Of a stretch of 64,000 nucleotides of DNA, positions 26,019-34,677 are shown piece after piece. The notes under the pieces were generated by a model, which did no database searches, had not been told where the DNA came from, and worked only from the letters and a program-made list of their open reading frames with translations. The position numbers were made by a program, and so were the translations under genes. Location: contig JAKSMV010000003.1 in the NCBI GenBank assembly GCA_024400425.1, positions 62,001 through 126,000 on the forward strand, in the 5' to 3' direction. The number at the start of each line of letters is the position of its first letter. The first letter of the stretch is position 1. This stretch comes from Bacteroidales bacterium (GTDB lineage: Bacteria; Bacteroidota; Bacteroidia; Bacteroidales; F082).

Positions 26019-28946
26019 ATGACAGTACAGGAACAACAGGCAAACGCAAAGGCTTTTATTGAATATTGGACCAATCGCGGCGATGAAAAAAGCGACACGC
26101 AACAATTCTGGACCAACCTTCTCACTTCAGTTTTTGGTATTACCGAACCGCAAGCGTTTATCGAATTTGAAAAACGAGTAAAACTTACTCATACAAGTTT
26201 CATTGATGCATACATACCTTCAACCAAGGTCTTGATTGAGCAAAAAGGCGCCGACATCGATCTCCGTAAAGGCTACAAGCAAAGTGATGGTGCTGTGCTT
26301 ACTCCGTTTCATCAGGCAAAACGATATGCCAATGAAATGCCTTATTCGTCGCGTCCGCGTTGGGTGGTCGTCTGTAACTTCCAGGAGTTCCTTGTTTACG
26401 ACATGGAAAACCCCAATGGCGAGCCTTATTCCATATTGCTGAAAAACCTTGAAAAAGAATACTCGCGCCTTTCGTTTTTGACCGACGAAGGCAATATTCA
26501 CCTTAAACGCGAAATGGAATTGAGTATAAAGGCAGGCGAATTGGTCGGTAAAATATACGATGCCTTGCTTGCCCAATACAAAGACGCGACAAACGCCGAA
26601 ACGCTAAAAAGCTTGAACGTGCTTTGTGTACGTTTGGTGTTTCTGCTTTATGCCGAAGATGCTGGGATTTTTGGTGTAAAGAATATGTTTTACGATTACA
26701 TGGTGCGTTTTGAAGCAAGAGATTTCAGACGAGCCTTGATTGACTTGTTCCAAGTTCTTGACACGAAAAAAGAAGACAGAGATGCCTATCTCGATGCCGA
26801 TTTGGCTCAATTCCCATACGTAAACGGTGGCTTGTTCTCGAAAAACGACATTGAGATACCGCAATTTACCGATGAGCTTCGCAAACTGATACTCGACAAA
26901 GCAAGTGAAGACTTCGATTGGAGCGAAATTTCGCCAACCATTTTTGGCGCTGTGTTCGAAAGCACGTTGAACCCCGAAACACGACGCTCAGGCGGCATGC
27001 ACTACACCAGCATCGAAAACATTCACAAAGTAATTGACCCGTTGTTTTTGAACGATTTGCGTGACGAGTTGGAAGGCATTAAGGCTGAGCCAATTGCAAA
27101 AACACAGCTAAAACGCGCAAGTGAATTTCAAAATAAGTTGGCTTCTCTCAAATTTCTTGACCCGGCGTGCGGCAGCGGAAATTTCCTGACGGAGTCGTAT
27201 TTGAGCTTGCGCCGATTGGAAAACGAGGCGATTCTGCTGCAAACCAAAGGACAGATGCAGATGGGTTTTGAAGAGACAAACCCTATCAAAGTTACCATCC
27301 ACCAGTTTTATGGCATTGAGATAAACGACTTTGCCGTTTCCACCGCAACAACCGCCCTTTGGATTGCCGAAAGCCAGATGCTGAAGGAAACGTCGAAAAT
27401 CATTCAGTTCGACCTCGATATGCTGCCGCTGAAATCCTATCATAACATAAAGGAAGCCAATGCATTGCGCGTTCCGTGGACGGAGTGGGAAGTGTTGGAT
27501 GAGCATCAGGTCATCATCGCACGCCAAGCCTATGTCTATCCCATGCAAGAAGCACCTGTATCAGTTGTCGGCGAACCTGCCATAAGATACGGCAGCATCG
27601 ATTTGTACAGCGATGAAATCAACCTGCACCCAAGGAGCAAGGAAATCAAAACTTATTATGTTGATTTCGATTATATTATGGGAAACCCGCCGTTTGTTGG
27701 CGCAAGACTAATGAATGAAAGTCAAAAACAAGACATGATTGACATTTTTGGAAAGAAATGGAAAAATATTGGCAACATGGACTATGTATCGGGATGGTAT
27801 TTGAAGGCGGCAAAACTGATGAGAGGTACCAATATCCGCACGGCTTTGGTTTCAACCAATAGCATAACCCAAGGCGAACAGGTGGCAAATCTTTGGAAAC
27901 CTTTGTTTGAAGATTATGGCGTCCAGATTGATTTCGCCTACCGCACATTCCATTGGGACAGCGAAGCCAGCCTCAAAGCCCACGTGCATTGCGTAATTGT
28001 CGGCTTTTCGGCGTGCCAGAGCAAACAAAGAACAATTTATACCGAATCGGCGACACCCACACAAGCGAAAAACATAAATCCGTATTTGATTGACGCACCA
28101 AGTGTTTGGATTGAAAGCAGAAACAAGCCTTTGTGTGATGTGCCTTCACTATTAACGGGAAGTCAAAGAATTGACGATGATAATTTCATATTTACGAATG
28201 ACGAAAAAACAGAATTTGTAAAAAAAGAGCCTAAAGCTGAAACATATTTTAAAGTATGGTATGGCGCAGATGAATTTATTAATAATAGACCTCGCTGGTG
28301 TTTATATCTCGGTAAATGTTCGCCTTCTGAATTAAGAGATATGCCTCATTGTAGAGAACGTGTTGAAAAAGTTAGAATTTATCGATTAGCAAGTAAACGC
28401 GCTCAAACATTAAAGGCTGCAGACTATCCGAACAAATTTGGGTTAGAAGTTATACCAGAGACAGATTTCATGATAGTTCCAGTAGTGTCTTCAGAACGTC
28501 GCAGATATGTACCACTTGGATTTATGAACAATGAGAATTTGTGTAGTAATCAAGTAAATCTCATTCCCAATGCCACCCTTTATCATTTCGGCATTTTGAC
28601 ATCCAATGTTCACATGGCGTGGATGCGGGTTGTTTGCGGAAGATTGAAATCAGATTATCGTTACTCAAAAGACATTGTCTATAACAACTTCCCGTGGCCA
28701 ACGCCAACCGAGGAGCAAAAGGCTAAAATTGAGCAGACGGCACAGGCCATATTGGATGTGCGCGCAAAATATCCCGGGAGTTCGTTAGCCGACTTGTACG
28801 ACGAAGTAACCATGCCGCCAGAACTGCGTCGCGCCCACCAAGACAACGACCGTGCTGTAATGGCTGCCTACGGCTTCTCCACAAAAATGAGCGAAAGCGA
28901 ATGTGTGGCGGAATTGTTCAAGATGTATGAGGAACTGGTGAAGTGA
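26019..28946 (+). CDS. MmeI-like type IIL/IIG restriction-modification enzyme
   Basis: A 975-residue single-chain enzyme that both methylates adenine and cuts DNA at a distance. The nuclease site in the N-terminal domain reads D63-x10-E74-Q-K76 (DAYIPSTKVLIEQK), as in the MmeI family. A helical spacer follows (~155-360). The gamma-type methyltransferase has motif I LDPACGSGNFLTES near residue 380 and motif IV IMGNPPFVG near 552. The target-recognition and C-terminal domains fill the rest (LIPNATLYHFGILTSN, NNFPWPTPT). The ATG at 26019 is chosen because the longer frame covers the repeat cluster and promoter. It needs no partner gene and none adjoins it; specificity cannot be read by eye. Confidence 0.92.
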   Translation: MTVQEQQANAKAFIEYWTNRGDEKSDTQQFWTNLLTSVFGITEPQAFIEFEKRVKLTHTSFIDAYIPSTKVLIEQKGADIDLRKGYKQSDGAVLTPFHQAKRYANEMPYSSRPRWVVVCNFQEFLVYDMENPNGEPYSILLKNLEKEYSRLSFLTDEGNIHLKREMELSIKAGELVGKIYDALLAQYKDATNAETLKSLNVLCVRLVFLLYAEDAGIFGVKNMFYDYMVRFEARDFRRALIDLFQVLDTKKEDRDAYLDADLAQFPYVNGGLFSKNDIEIPQFTDELRKLILDKASEDFDWSEISPTIFGAVFESTLNPETRRSGGMHYTSIENIHKVIDPLFLNDLRDELEGIKAEPIAKTQLKRASEFQNKLASLKFLDPACGSGNFLTESYLSLRRLENEAILLQTKGQMQMGFEETNPIKVTIHQFYGIEINDFAVSTATTALWIAESQMLKETSKIIQFDLDMLPLKSYHNIKEANALRVPWTEWEVLDEHQVIIARQAYVYPMQEAPVSVVGEPAIRYGSIDLYSDEINLHPRSKEIKTYYVDFDYIMGNPPFVGARLMNESQKQDMIDIFGKKWKNIGNMDYVSGWYLKAAKLMRGTNIRTALVSTNSITQGEQVANLWKPLFEDYGVQIDFAYRTFHWDSEASLKAHVHCVIVGFSACQSKQRTIYTESATPTQAKNINPYLIDAPSVWIESRNKPLCDVPSLLTGSQRIDDDNFIFTNDEKTEFVKKEPKAETYFKVWYGADEFINNRPRWCLYLGKCSPSELRDMPHCRERVEKVRIYRLASKRAQTLKAADYPNKFGLEVIPETDFMIVPVVSSERRRYVPLGFMNNENLCSNQVNLIPNATLYHFGILTSNVHMAWMRVVCGRLKSDYRYSKDIVYNNFPWPTPTEEQKAKIEQTAQAILDVRAKYPGSSLADLYDEVTMPPELRRAHQDNDRAVMAAYGFSTKMSESECVAELFKMYEELVK

Positions 28947-29002
28947 GAGAATGCAATGCAGTGAACGCAAGCGCGTTATTTAAATGACATTCCTTTGTTT
29001 GC

Positions 29003-29047
29003 TCAAAAAAAAAAGACCCATCGCAGTTCAATCATGCGATGGGTCTT
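29003..29047 (-). terminator. Rho-independent terminator of the FN3/CUB-like secreted protein gene
   Basis: A 13-bp perfect stem: AAGACCCATCGCA at 29013-29025 against 29035-29047, loop of 9. Read on the minus strand it is followed by a run of ten T (A run at 29005-29014 on the plus strand). It lies 35 bp after the stop of the minus-strand gene at 29082. Confidence 0.9.
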
Positions 29048-29081
29048 GTGTTTGGACTATGTTTGTCTCAGAAAATCAATT

Positions 29082-30395
29082 TCAGTGAGCAATCATCATG
29101 CGACGGGTAACGACCTGTCCGTTCTGACTCTCAATCTGAAGCATATAGAGACCATCGTTCAAGTTGCTGCATGACAAGGTTGAGGCCGTTTGGGTAGTGA
29201 CATATTGACCCAAAGCGTTGTAAATCGTCACCTTAGCCACGTCGATGCCTTCGATTTGGATTTCATCGTTGGCAGGATTGGGGAACACGCGCACGCCGGC
29301 TTGTGCTTCGCCGATGCCTTCGTATTCGATGATTTCGGTGTAGAAAGTGAAGCCACGGCACAGTTGGTCGCCGGTGATGAATTCGAGAGTCAGCGCGCCC
29401 GATTTCGAAACCACATCAATGTCGCCACGCACGAGCACGGCGCCGCGGTCGAAGCACGAGCCAGTGTATTCTGCCAAAATCTCGCCCTCGGTGCTGGTGC
29501 CATCATACACGCGCAGCACATCGGTATCATTAATGAAGTGTGAGCCGACCAATTTCACATATTGACCAGCCTCGGGCACGTCAATGGTCAAGAAACCGTG
29601 CCAATTGGGGCCATAAAGGCCATCCTGATAGTCTTGCGTGTAAATGTAGCCAAAGGCAGGCATGATGGTAGCCTGACCTTCTGTCGGGAATTCATAGAAG
29701 TAGCCGACCGAGTCAATGTCGTGTGCGGCACCGCCGATGCCAGCATCGTTGGATGCGAATACGTGGTATTCGTAAATGCCAGCGCAAGGCACTTCGTCAA
29801 CCCAAGTCATCTCGGCGCCTGGTTCAAGGCCATCTTCAAGAACAGCCACCTCGTTGCCATCTCTCCAGATGGTGATGGAGGTCAGTTCGGTTGCCTCGCC
29901 GCCGACAGTGGTCGATGGATTGGTCCACACCAATGTCGATTGCAGCACATCGACGGCACCGGTAGCGCTGAAATTGGTTGGGACACTGGGCGTTGCGGTA
30001 TTGCATTCGGGAGTGAAGACGAGGAAATCCAACTCTCCAGAAAAGCTGATGACACCACCATAGCCTTCATAGACGAGGAATCCATTAGGGTCGTAGAGCA
30101 GGAAGAAGCAGAAGATGTCGTCGGCACCTTCCACCCAGCGGCAGGTGAGTTCTTCTTTCGGAAGCGTCAATATGGCTTCGCCATCAAACTCGCCATCGGC
30201 CAATGCGCATGAATTGACGACATCGCCGTTGCCATTGATGAAATCGATGCGGGCGCCTTCCCAACCAGGGGCTGGAGCATAGTCGCGCTTGTGCATCTCA
30301 ATGAAGTAATCGCATGTGTCGTCAGCAAAACAACTGAGGCCGACGAGCATCATCCCCGCCATGAGGATGGAACGTAGGGTAGAGAATCTGTTCAT
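29082..30395 (-). CDS. Secreted multidomain protein with FN3-like and CUB-like domains and type IX sorting domain
   Basis: A 437-residue exported protein. Signal peptide at residues 1-24 (ending LSCFADD). An N-terminal beta domain (residues ~28-125), a fibronectin-III-like domain (~130-215: LVWTNPSTTVGGEATELTSI, EYHVFASNDAG), a CUB-like or jelly-roll domain (~225-350: DTDVLRVYDGTSTEGEILAE) and a type A type IX secretion domain at the end (VRVFPNPANDEIQIEG, IYNALGQYV, GLYMLQI). Exact role unknown; the CUB-like fold suggests surface or extracellular binding. It has its own promoter at 30435 and terminator. Confidence 0.88.
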   Translation of the reverse strand: MNRFSTLRSILMAGMMLVGLSCFADDTCDYFIEMHKRDYAPAPGWEGARIDFINGNGDVVNSCALADGEFDGEAILTLPKEELTCRWVEGADDIFCFFLLYDPNGFLVYEGYGGVISFSGELDFLVFTPECNTATPSVPTNFSATGAVDVLQSTLVWTNPSTTVGGEATELTSITIWRDGNEVAVLEDGLEPGAEMTWVDEVPCAGIYEYHVFASNDAGIGGAAHDIDSVGYFYEFPTEGQATIMPAFGYIYTQDYQDGLYGPNWHGFLTIDVPEAGQYVKLVGSHFINDTDVLRVYDGTSTEGEILAEYTGSCFDRGAVLVRGDIDVVSKSGALTLEFITGDQLCRGFTFYTEIIEYEGIGEAQAGVRVFPNPANDEIQIEGIDVAKVTIYNALGQYVTTQTASTLSCSNLNDGLYMLQIESQNGQVVTRRMMIAH

Positions 30396-30434
30396 AAAAA
30401 ATGTATTAATTTAGAGATGTTAGTTTTTCGATTG

Positions 30435-30442
30435 CAAAAATA
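30435..30442 (-). promoter_or_regulatory. Promoter -7 box of the FN3/CUB-like protein gene
   Basis: On the minus strand TATTTTTG followed by CAATCG, 39 bp before the start codon. Confidence 0.55.
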
Positions 30443-30558
30443 AGTTTTCTTGTCATTCCCCATATAATTAGTCACAAAAAAAACTGGATGAAATAGTTTG
30501 TTGTATTGCAAGCTGGAATTTTCAAAACCAATATGCCGGATTGTAATGTTATTTTTAC

Positions 30559-30566
30559 TATTTTTG
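30559..30566 (+). promoter_or_regulatory. Promoter -7 box of yidC
   Basis: TATTTTTG followed by CCGC, 38 bp before the yidC ATG. Confidence 0.6.
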
Positions 30567-30604
30567 CCGCTTTGTAGTAAAAAAGAAAGAACAAGCATTT
30601 TTGT

Positions 30605-32560
30605 ATGAACAACACCAAAAGCACCTTAATTGGTTTCATCCTCATCGCAGCCATTCTCTTCGGCTGGATGTATTTCATGACCCCGTCGAAAGAAGAATTA
30701 GCCAAACAGCAACACATTCAGGACTCTATCCGTCAAGCACGCCTCGAAGCTGCCGCCCTCGACTCGCTCCGCATCATCGAGCAACGCAGGGCCGAATTCG
30801 AAAGCATGGCCGTTGACACCACAGCCGAAATCGAGCTCGACTCGGCTGCTTTGGCCAACCAGAAATATAACCAACTCCGTTCGCGTTTCGGAGCCTTTGC
30901 TTCATCGGCCGAAGGCGAAGATCAAACCATCACCATCGAAAACCTTTACCAGAAACTGACCTTCGACAGCAAAGGTGGTTTCCTCAAGCAAGTGGAGCTG
31001 AAGGACTTCAAGACCTACGACTCGCTTCCTCTCTTGTCGTTCGACCCCGAGACCTCGGTGTTCAACCTCGCTTTCTTCAGCGAGAACCGCACCATCAATA
31101 CCTCGCAACTCTATTTCAAGCCTTACATTAACGGAATGCCTTACACTGGAGGCGACATGACGGTAGGCGAAAACGACAGCGTGGTCATCGCCATGCGCGT
31201 CAGCCTCGACCAAGCCAATGGCCAAAGCGCACCTAACCGCTACCTCGAATTCATCTATACGATTCGTTACGACGACTACATGATGGGCTTCAACATCCAT
31301 ACCGTCGGGATGCAAGACGTGCTGGCCGCCAACGCCAACAGCATGGACATCAATTGGAGCGTTGACCTGATGAAACAAGAAAAGAGCCAAGACCGCTTCT
31401 CGGGCGAGTCGGTGTATTACTGCTCCATGAAGAAAGACGACGTCGATCACCTTGACGAACTGAAAGACAGCGAGAAACGCGTCTCCAACAAACTCAAATG
31501 GGTGTCGTTCAAGCAACGTTTCTTCTGCAACGTGATTGTCGCCAACAACGAATTCTCAAACGCCAACATGGAAGTGGTGACCAACAAGACCGAGAATCCA
31601 CGCTATTTCAAGACCATGTCGGCCAACATTGGAGTGCCTATCGACATGCAAGCCGAAGAAGCAGTAGTCCCAATGTCGCTCTATTTCGGCCCTAACCACT
31701 TCAAGACCCTCAAAAGTTACGACCTCGGTTTGCAACACCAAATCAATCTGGGTAAGTTCTTCCTCATCCGCTGGATTAATTATGGTGTCATTGCCGTCTT
31801 CAACTGGCTGAGCTCGTATGGCTGGAGCTATGGCATCGTGATTCTCATCCTCACCATCCTCATCAAGCTGGTGCTTCTTCCATTCGCATTCAAGTCGTAC
31901 AAATCGACCGCTATTACACGCGTTCTGAAACCCGAGATGGACGCCATCAACGCCAAATATCCAAAGGAAGAAGACGCCATGAAGAAACAGCAAGCCGTGA
32001 TGAACCTGCAACGCCAAGCCGGCGTGAGTCCCGCTTCGGGCTGCGTCCCTGCACTGTTGCAGATGCCTATCCTGTTTGCCGTGTTCCGCTTTTTCCCTGC
32101 CAGTATCGAGTTGCGCCAGCAGCCTTTCCTGTGGTGTAACGACCTCTCGACCTACGACAGCATCGTCGAGTTCCCACGATTCCTCGGCATGGACCACATC
32201 AGCCTGTTCTGCCTGCTCATGACCATCACCACCTTCATCTACACCTACGTGAACAACAAGCAGATGGACGTTTCGAGCAACCCATCGATGAAACCCATGA
32301 AATGGATGATGTATCTGATGCCAATCATGTTCTTCGGAATCTTCAACAACTATTCGGCAGGCTTGAGCTATTACTACATGTTGGTGAACATCATCACCTT
32401 CATCCAGATGTTCCTCTTCCGCAAGATGATCAAGGAAGAAGACGTTCGCGCTACCATTGAAAAGAACAAGAAAAAGCCCGTGAAGAAGTCGAATTTCCAG
32501 AAGCGACTGGAAGAGGCTCAGAAACAACAGGCTAAGATGCAAGCACAACAGAAAAGATGA
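30605..32560 (+). CDS. yidC: Membrane protein insertase YidC
   Basis: A 651-residue inner-membrane insertase that places and folds membrane proteins alone or with SecYEG. First helix at residues ~7-24 (LIGFILIAAILFGWMYF), a large periplasmic domain (~80-370), then the conserved insertase core from ~395 (YGWSYGIVILILTILIKLVL, FRFFPASIELRQQPFLW, LMPIMFFGIFNNYSAGLSYY). The tail is basic and suits ribosome contact (KKPVKKSNFQKRLEEAQKQQ). Length fits Bacteroidota YidC. The stop overlaps the start of the next gene by 4 bp (ATGA), so they are translationally coupled. Confidence 0.96.
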   Translation: MNNTKSTLIGFILIAAILFGWMYFMTPSKEELAKQQHIQDSIRQARLEAAALDSLRIIEQRRAEFESMAVDTTAEIELDSAALANQKYNQLRSRFGAFASSAEGEDQTITIENLYQKLTFDSKGGFLKQVELKDFKTYDSLPLLSFDPETSVFNLAFFSENRTINTSQLYFKPYINGMPYTGGDMTVGENDSVVIAMRVSLDQANGQSAPNRYLEFIYTIRYDDYMMGFNIHTVGMQDVLAANANSMDINWSVDLMKQEKSQDRFSGESVYYCSMKKDDVDHLDELKDSEKRVSNKLKWVSFKQRFFCNVIVANNEFSNANMEVVTNKTENPRYFKTMSANIGVPIDMQAEEAVVPMSLYFGPNHFKTLKSYDLGLQHQINLGKFFLIRWINYGVIAVFNWLSSYGWSYGIVILILTILIKLVLLPFAFKSYKSTAITRVLKPEMDAINAKYPKEEDAMKKQQAVMNLQRQAGVSPASGCVPALLQMPILFAVFRFFPASIELRQQPFLWCNDLSTYDSIVEFPRFLGMDHISLFCLLMTITTFIYTYVNNKQMDVSSNPSMKPMKWMMYLMPIMFFGIFNNYSAGLSYYYMLVNIITFIQMFLFRKMIKEEDVRATIEKNKKKPVKKSNFQKRLEEAQKQQAKMQAQQKR

Positions 32561-32961
32561 ACGAACTTGAGCAATTCATAAACGCCATCCAGGAGACCCG
32601 TAAAATCTGGTTGCTGCAAGCCATGGAAGGCATGTTCGCCATGCTCGAAGACAGCAACGGCAACTGGTATGTGCCAGCTTGGGAAACGGAAGAGAAAGCC
32701 ACGAAAGCCGCCACAGGCGACTGGGCAGGCTACCATGTCACCGAGATGGGTTTCAGCGAACTGAAACACTGGCTTCGCGAACTCTCGCGCGACGAGATCG
32801 ACATAGCCGTATCGCCTGAGAAGGACGGACAAATCACCGCAATAGCATCGGCCAACTTCCGCAAATGGGTCGAACAATATGCTGACGACTCCTATAAGGA
32901 AGAAGACGACGAAGATGATGACTTCGATTACGGCGACGGCTGGGCCGAAGAATGGAAATAA
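32557..32961 (+). CDS. DUF2750 domain-containing protein
   Basis: A 134-residue soluble protein, start coupled to the yidC stop by an ATGA overlap. The pattern WLLQAMEGMFAMLEDSNG, VPAWETEEKATKAATGDWAG, then ELKHWLRELSRDEIDIAVSP fits DUF2750. The last 20 or so residues are strongly acidic (EEDDEDDDFDYGDG). No function is known for the family. Its position between yidC and trkH does not give a clear clue. Confidence 0.85.
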   Translation: MNELEQFINAIQETRKIWLLQAMEGMFAMLEDSNGNWYVPAWETEEKATKAATGDWAGYHVTEMGFSELKHWLRELSRDEIDIAVSPEKDGQITAIASANFRKWVEQYADDSYKEEDDEDDDFDYGDGWAEEWK

Positions 32962-33029
32962 ACCCAAGGTAGTGTGTCGCGGAGATGGTTCGCAAGAACC
33001 CTCCGCATAGCTGCCATAAAAACGTCAAG

Positions 33030-34532
33030 ATGAAAACCAAACTGTTTGGTGTGCTGTTGCTTATCGAGACCGCAGCATTGCTTTTCACAGCAGCCGTTGC
33101 GGGGCATTATCATTTTGCGGCAGGGGAGAGCGACTATCTCTATTTCATCCAAACAGCTTGCATTACTGGTTTTTGCGGCCTTGTGCTTTATTTCATCGGA
33201 CGTCGCATAAAAAAGACATTGCAAATCAAAGACACCTTCCTGGTGGTAGCCCTCGCGTGGGTTTTGTTCTCAGCCTTTGGCATGTTGCCGTTCCTTTTCT
33301 CGGATACCATCGACAATGTCACCGATGCCTTCTTCGAGACCATGTCGGGATTTACGACCACAGGAGCCACGGTGCTCAACAACATCGACAGCCTGCCTCA
33401 CGGCATTCTGTTTTGGCGAAGCCTCATGCAATGGATGGGCGGCTTGGGAATCGTGGTGTTCACCTTGGCCTTCTTGCCATCGGTAGCTAAAGGTTCGAAG
33501 AAGATGTCGCTTTTTGCGGCCGAAGCTCCGGGACTCAACGTCGAAAAACTGGCACCCACAACGCAAGGCACTTCACGCGTTCTTTGGCTCATCTACATCA
33601 TCCTCACCATCCTTTGTGCCACATTCTATTACATCGGCCCAATGGGATTTTTCGACTCGGTATGTCACGCCCTGACCACCATAGCAACCGGAGGATTTAG
33701 TACCCACCAAGCCAGCATCGGCTATTTCCAGTCCGATTACCTTGAATATATATGCAGCATTTTCATGCTCATGGCAGGAATCAACTTTGCGATGTACCAC
33801 TTTCTGGCATGGCGGCGTTTCGATGTCATCAAGAAGAACGAGGAACTGCGTTGGTACATTGGGCTCATCCTTGCCAATGTGGTTCTGTTTGTCGTGCTTT
33901 TCCTTTTCGCTCCGATGGCAGACGGCGTCACCGAAAGGCAGTTGGCGATTTTCCCGAAAGGTTTCAACGATACAGTCCGGACCTCATTGTTCCACGTTAC
34001 GTCCTTACTTTCGAACACAGGTTTCCAGGCATCCAATTTCGATTATGATTTGTGGGGCATCATGTTTGTCATTCCAACGTTATTGCTCATGGTGACAGGC
34101 GGTTGCGCAGGTTCAACCAGTGGCGGCATCAAGGTGATTCGTGTCATCGTGCTGTTCAAGTTCATCAAAACCGGTTTGAGCGAAATCATCCACCCGACGC
34201 GAATGTTCAGCATAAAGATTTCAGACCAAATCGTTGACACTTCATCAGTTAAGCGAGTTGCGGCGTTTCTGTCGCTTTTCATCATGCTTCTTGTGCTCAA
34301 CATGCTCGTCTTACCCATCATGGGAATGGGAGTTTGGGATTCATGCTCCGCTTTCTTGACTTGCATCAGCAATTACGGTCCCGGCTCGGGACTCACTGGA
34401 CCAAGCGGAAGTTTCGTGGCGGTTCCACAAGCTGCCAAGTGGCTGCTTTCGTTCGACATGCTGGTCGGCCGTCTCGAGATTTTCACCATCTTGATGCTCT
34501 TCACCAAGTATTTCTGGAAAACGACAAAGTAA
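33030..34532 (+). CDS. trkH: TrkH family potassium uptake protein
   Basis: A 500-residue inner-membrane K+ channel subunit with four pseudo-repeats, each of helix-pore-helix. Selectivity-filter-like segments include MSGFTTTGATVL, TIATGGFSTHQAS, SLLSNTGFQAS and CISNYGPGSGLTG, in the expected order. A start at 33030 (MKTKLFGVLLLIETAALLFT) puts the first helix at the N-terminus; an in-frame ATG at 32985 would add 15 residues. The cytoplasmic partner TrkA, which gates TrkH, is not encoded nearby. It sits 68 bp after the DUF2750 gene on the same strand. Confidence 0.93.
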   Translation: MKTKLFGVLLLIETAALLFTAAVAGHYHFAAGESDYLYFIQTACITGFCGLVLYFIGRRIKKTLQIKDTFLVVALAWVLFSAFGMLPFLFSDTIDNVTDAFFETMSGFTTTGATVLNNIDSLPHGILFWRSLMQWMGGLGIVVFTLAFLPSVAKGSKKMSLFAAEAPGLNVEKLAPTTQGTSRVLWLIYIILTILCATFYYIGPMGFFDSVCHALTTIATGGFSTHQASIGYFQSDYLEYICSIFMLMAGINFAMYHFLAWRRFDVIKKNEELRWYIGLILANVVLFVVLFLFAPMADGVTERQLAIFPKGFNDTVRTSLFHVTSLLSNTGFQASNFDYDLWGIMFVIPTLLLMVTGGCAGSTSGGIKVIRVIVLFKFIKTGLSEIIHPTRMFSIKISDQIVDTSSVKRVAAFLSLFIMLLVLNMLVLPIMGMGVWDSCSAFLTCISNYGPGSGLTGPSGSFVAVPQAAKWLLSFDMLVGRLEIFTILMLFTKYFWKTTK

Positions 34533-34541
34533 TTTTTTTTG

Positions 34542-34616
34542 TGACAATTTGACATAAAAACAATATCCTGCTTTGTTTATTGTATGCCAATTTGACACAA
34601 AACCAAGTGACAATTA
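34542..34616. repeat. Direct repeats upstream of the ClpB-like gene
   Basis: CAATTTGACATAAAA at 34546-34560 recurs as CAATTTGACACAAAA at 34588-34602, and GTGACAATT at 34542-34550 recurs at 34607-34615. The copies lie 40-65 bp apart in the 145-bp gap before the chaperone gene and could be binding sites for a stress regulator; no known operator is recognised. Confidence 0.5.
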
Positions 34617-34677
34617 CATTTGGCGAATAATTTGATTGGGAGTGAGCGTCAAAAAAAAACGATAAAACCGATAAAGT

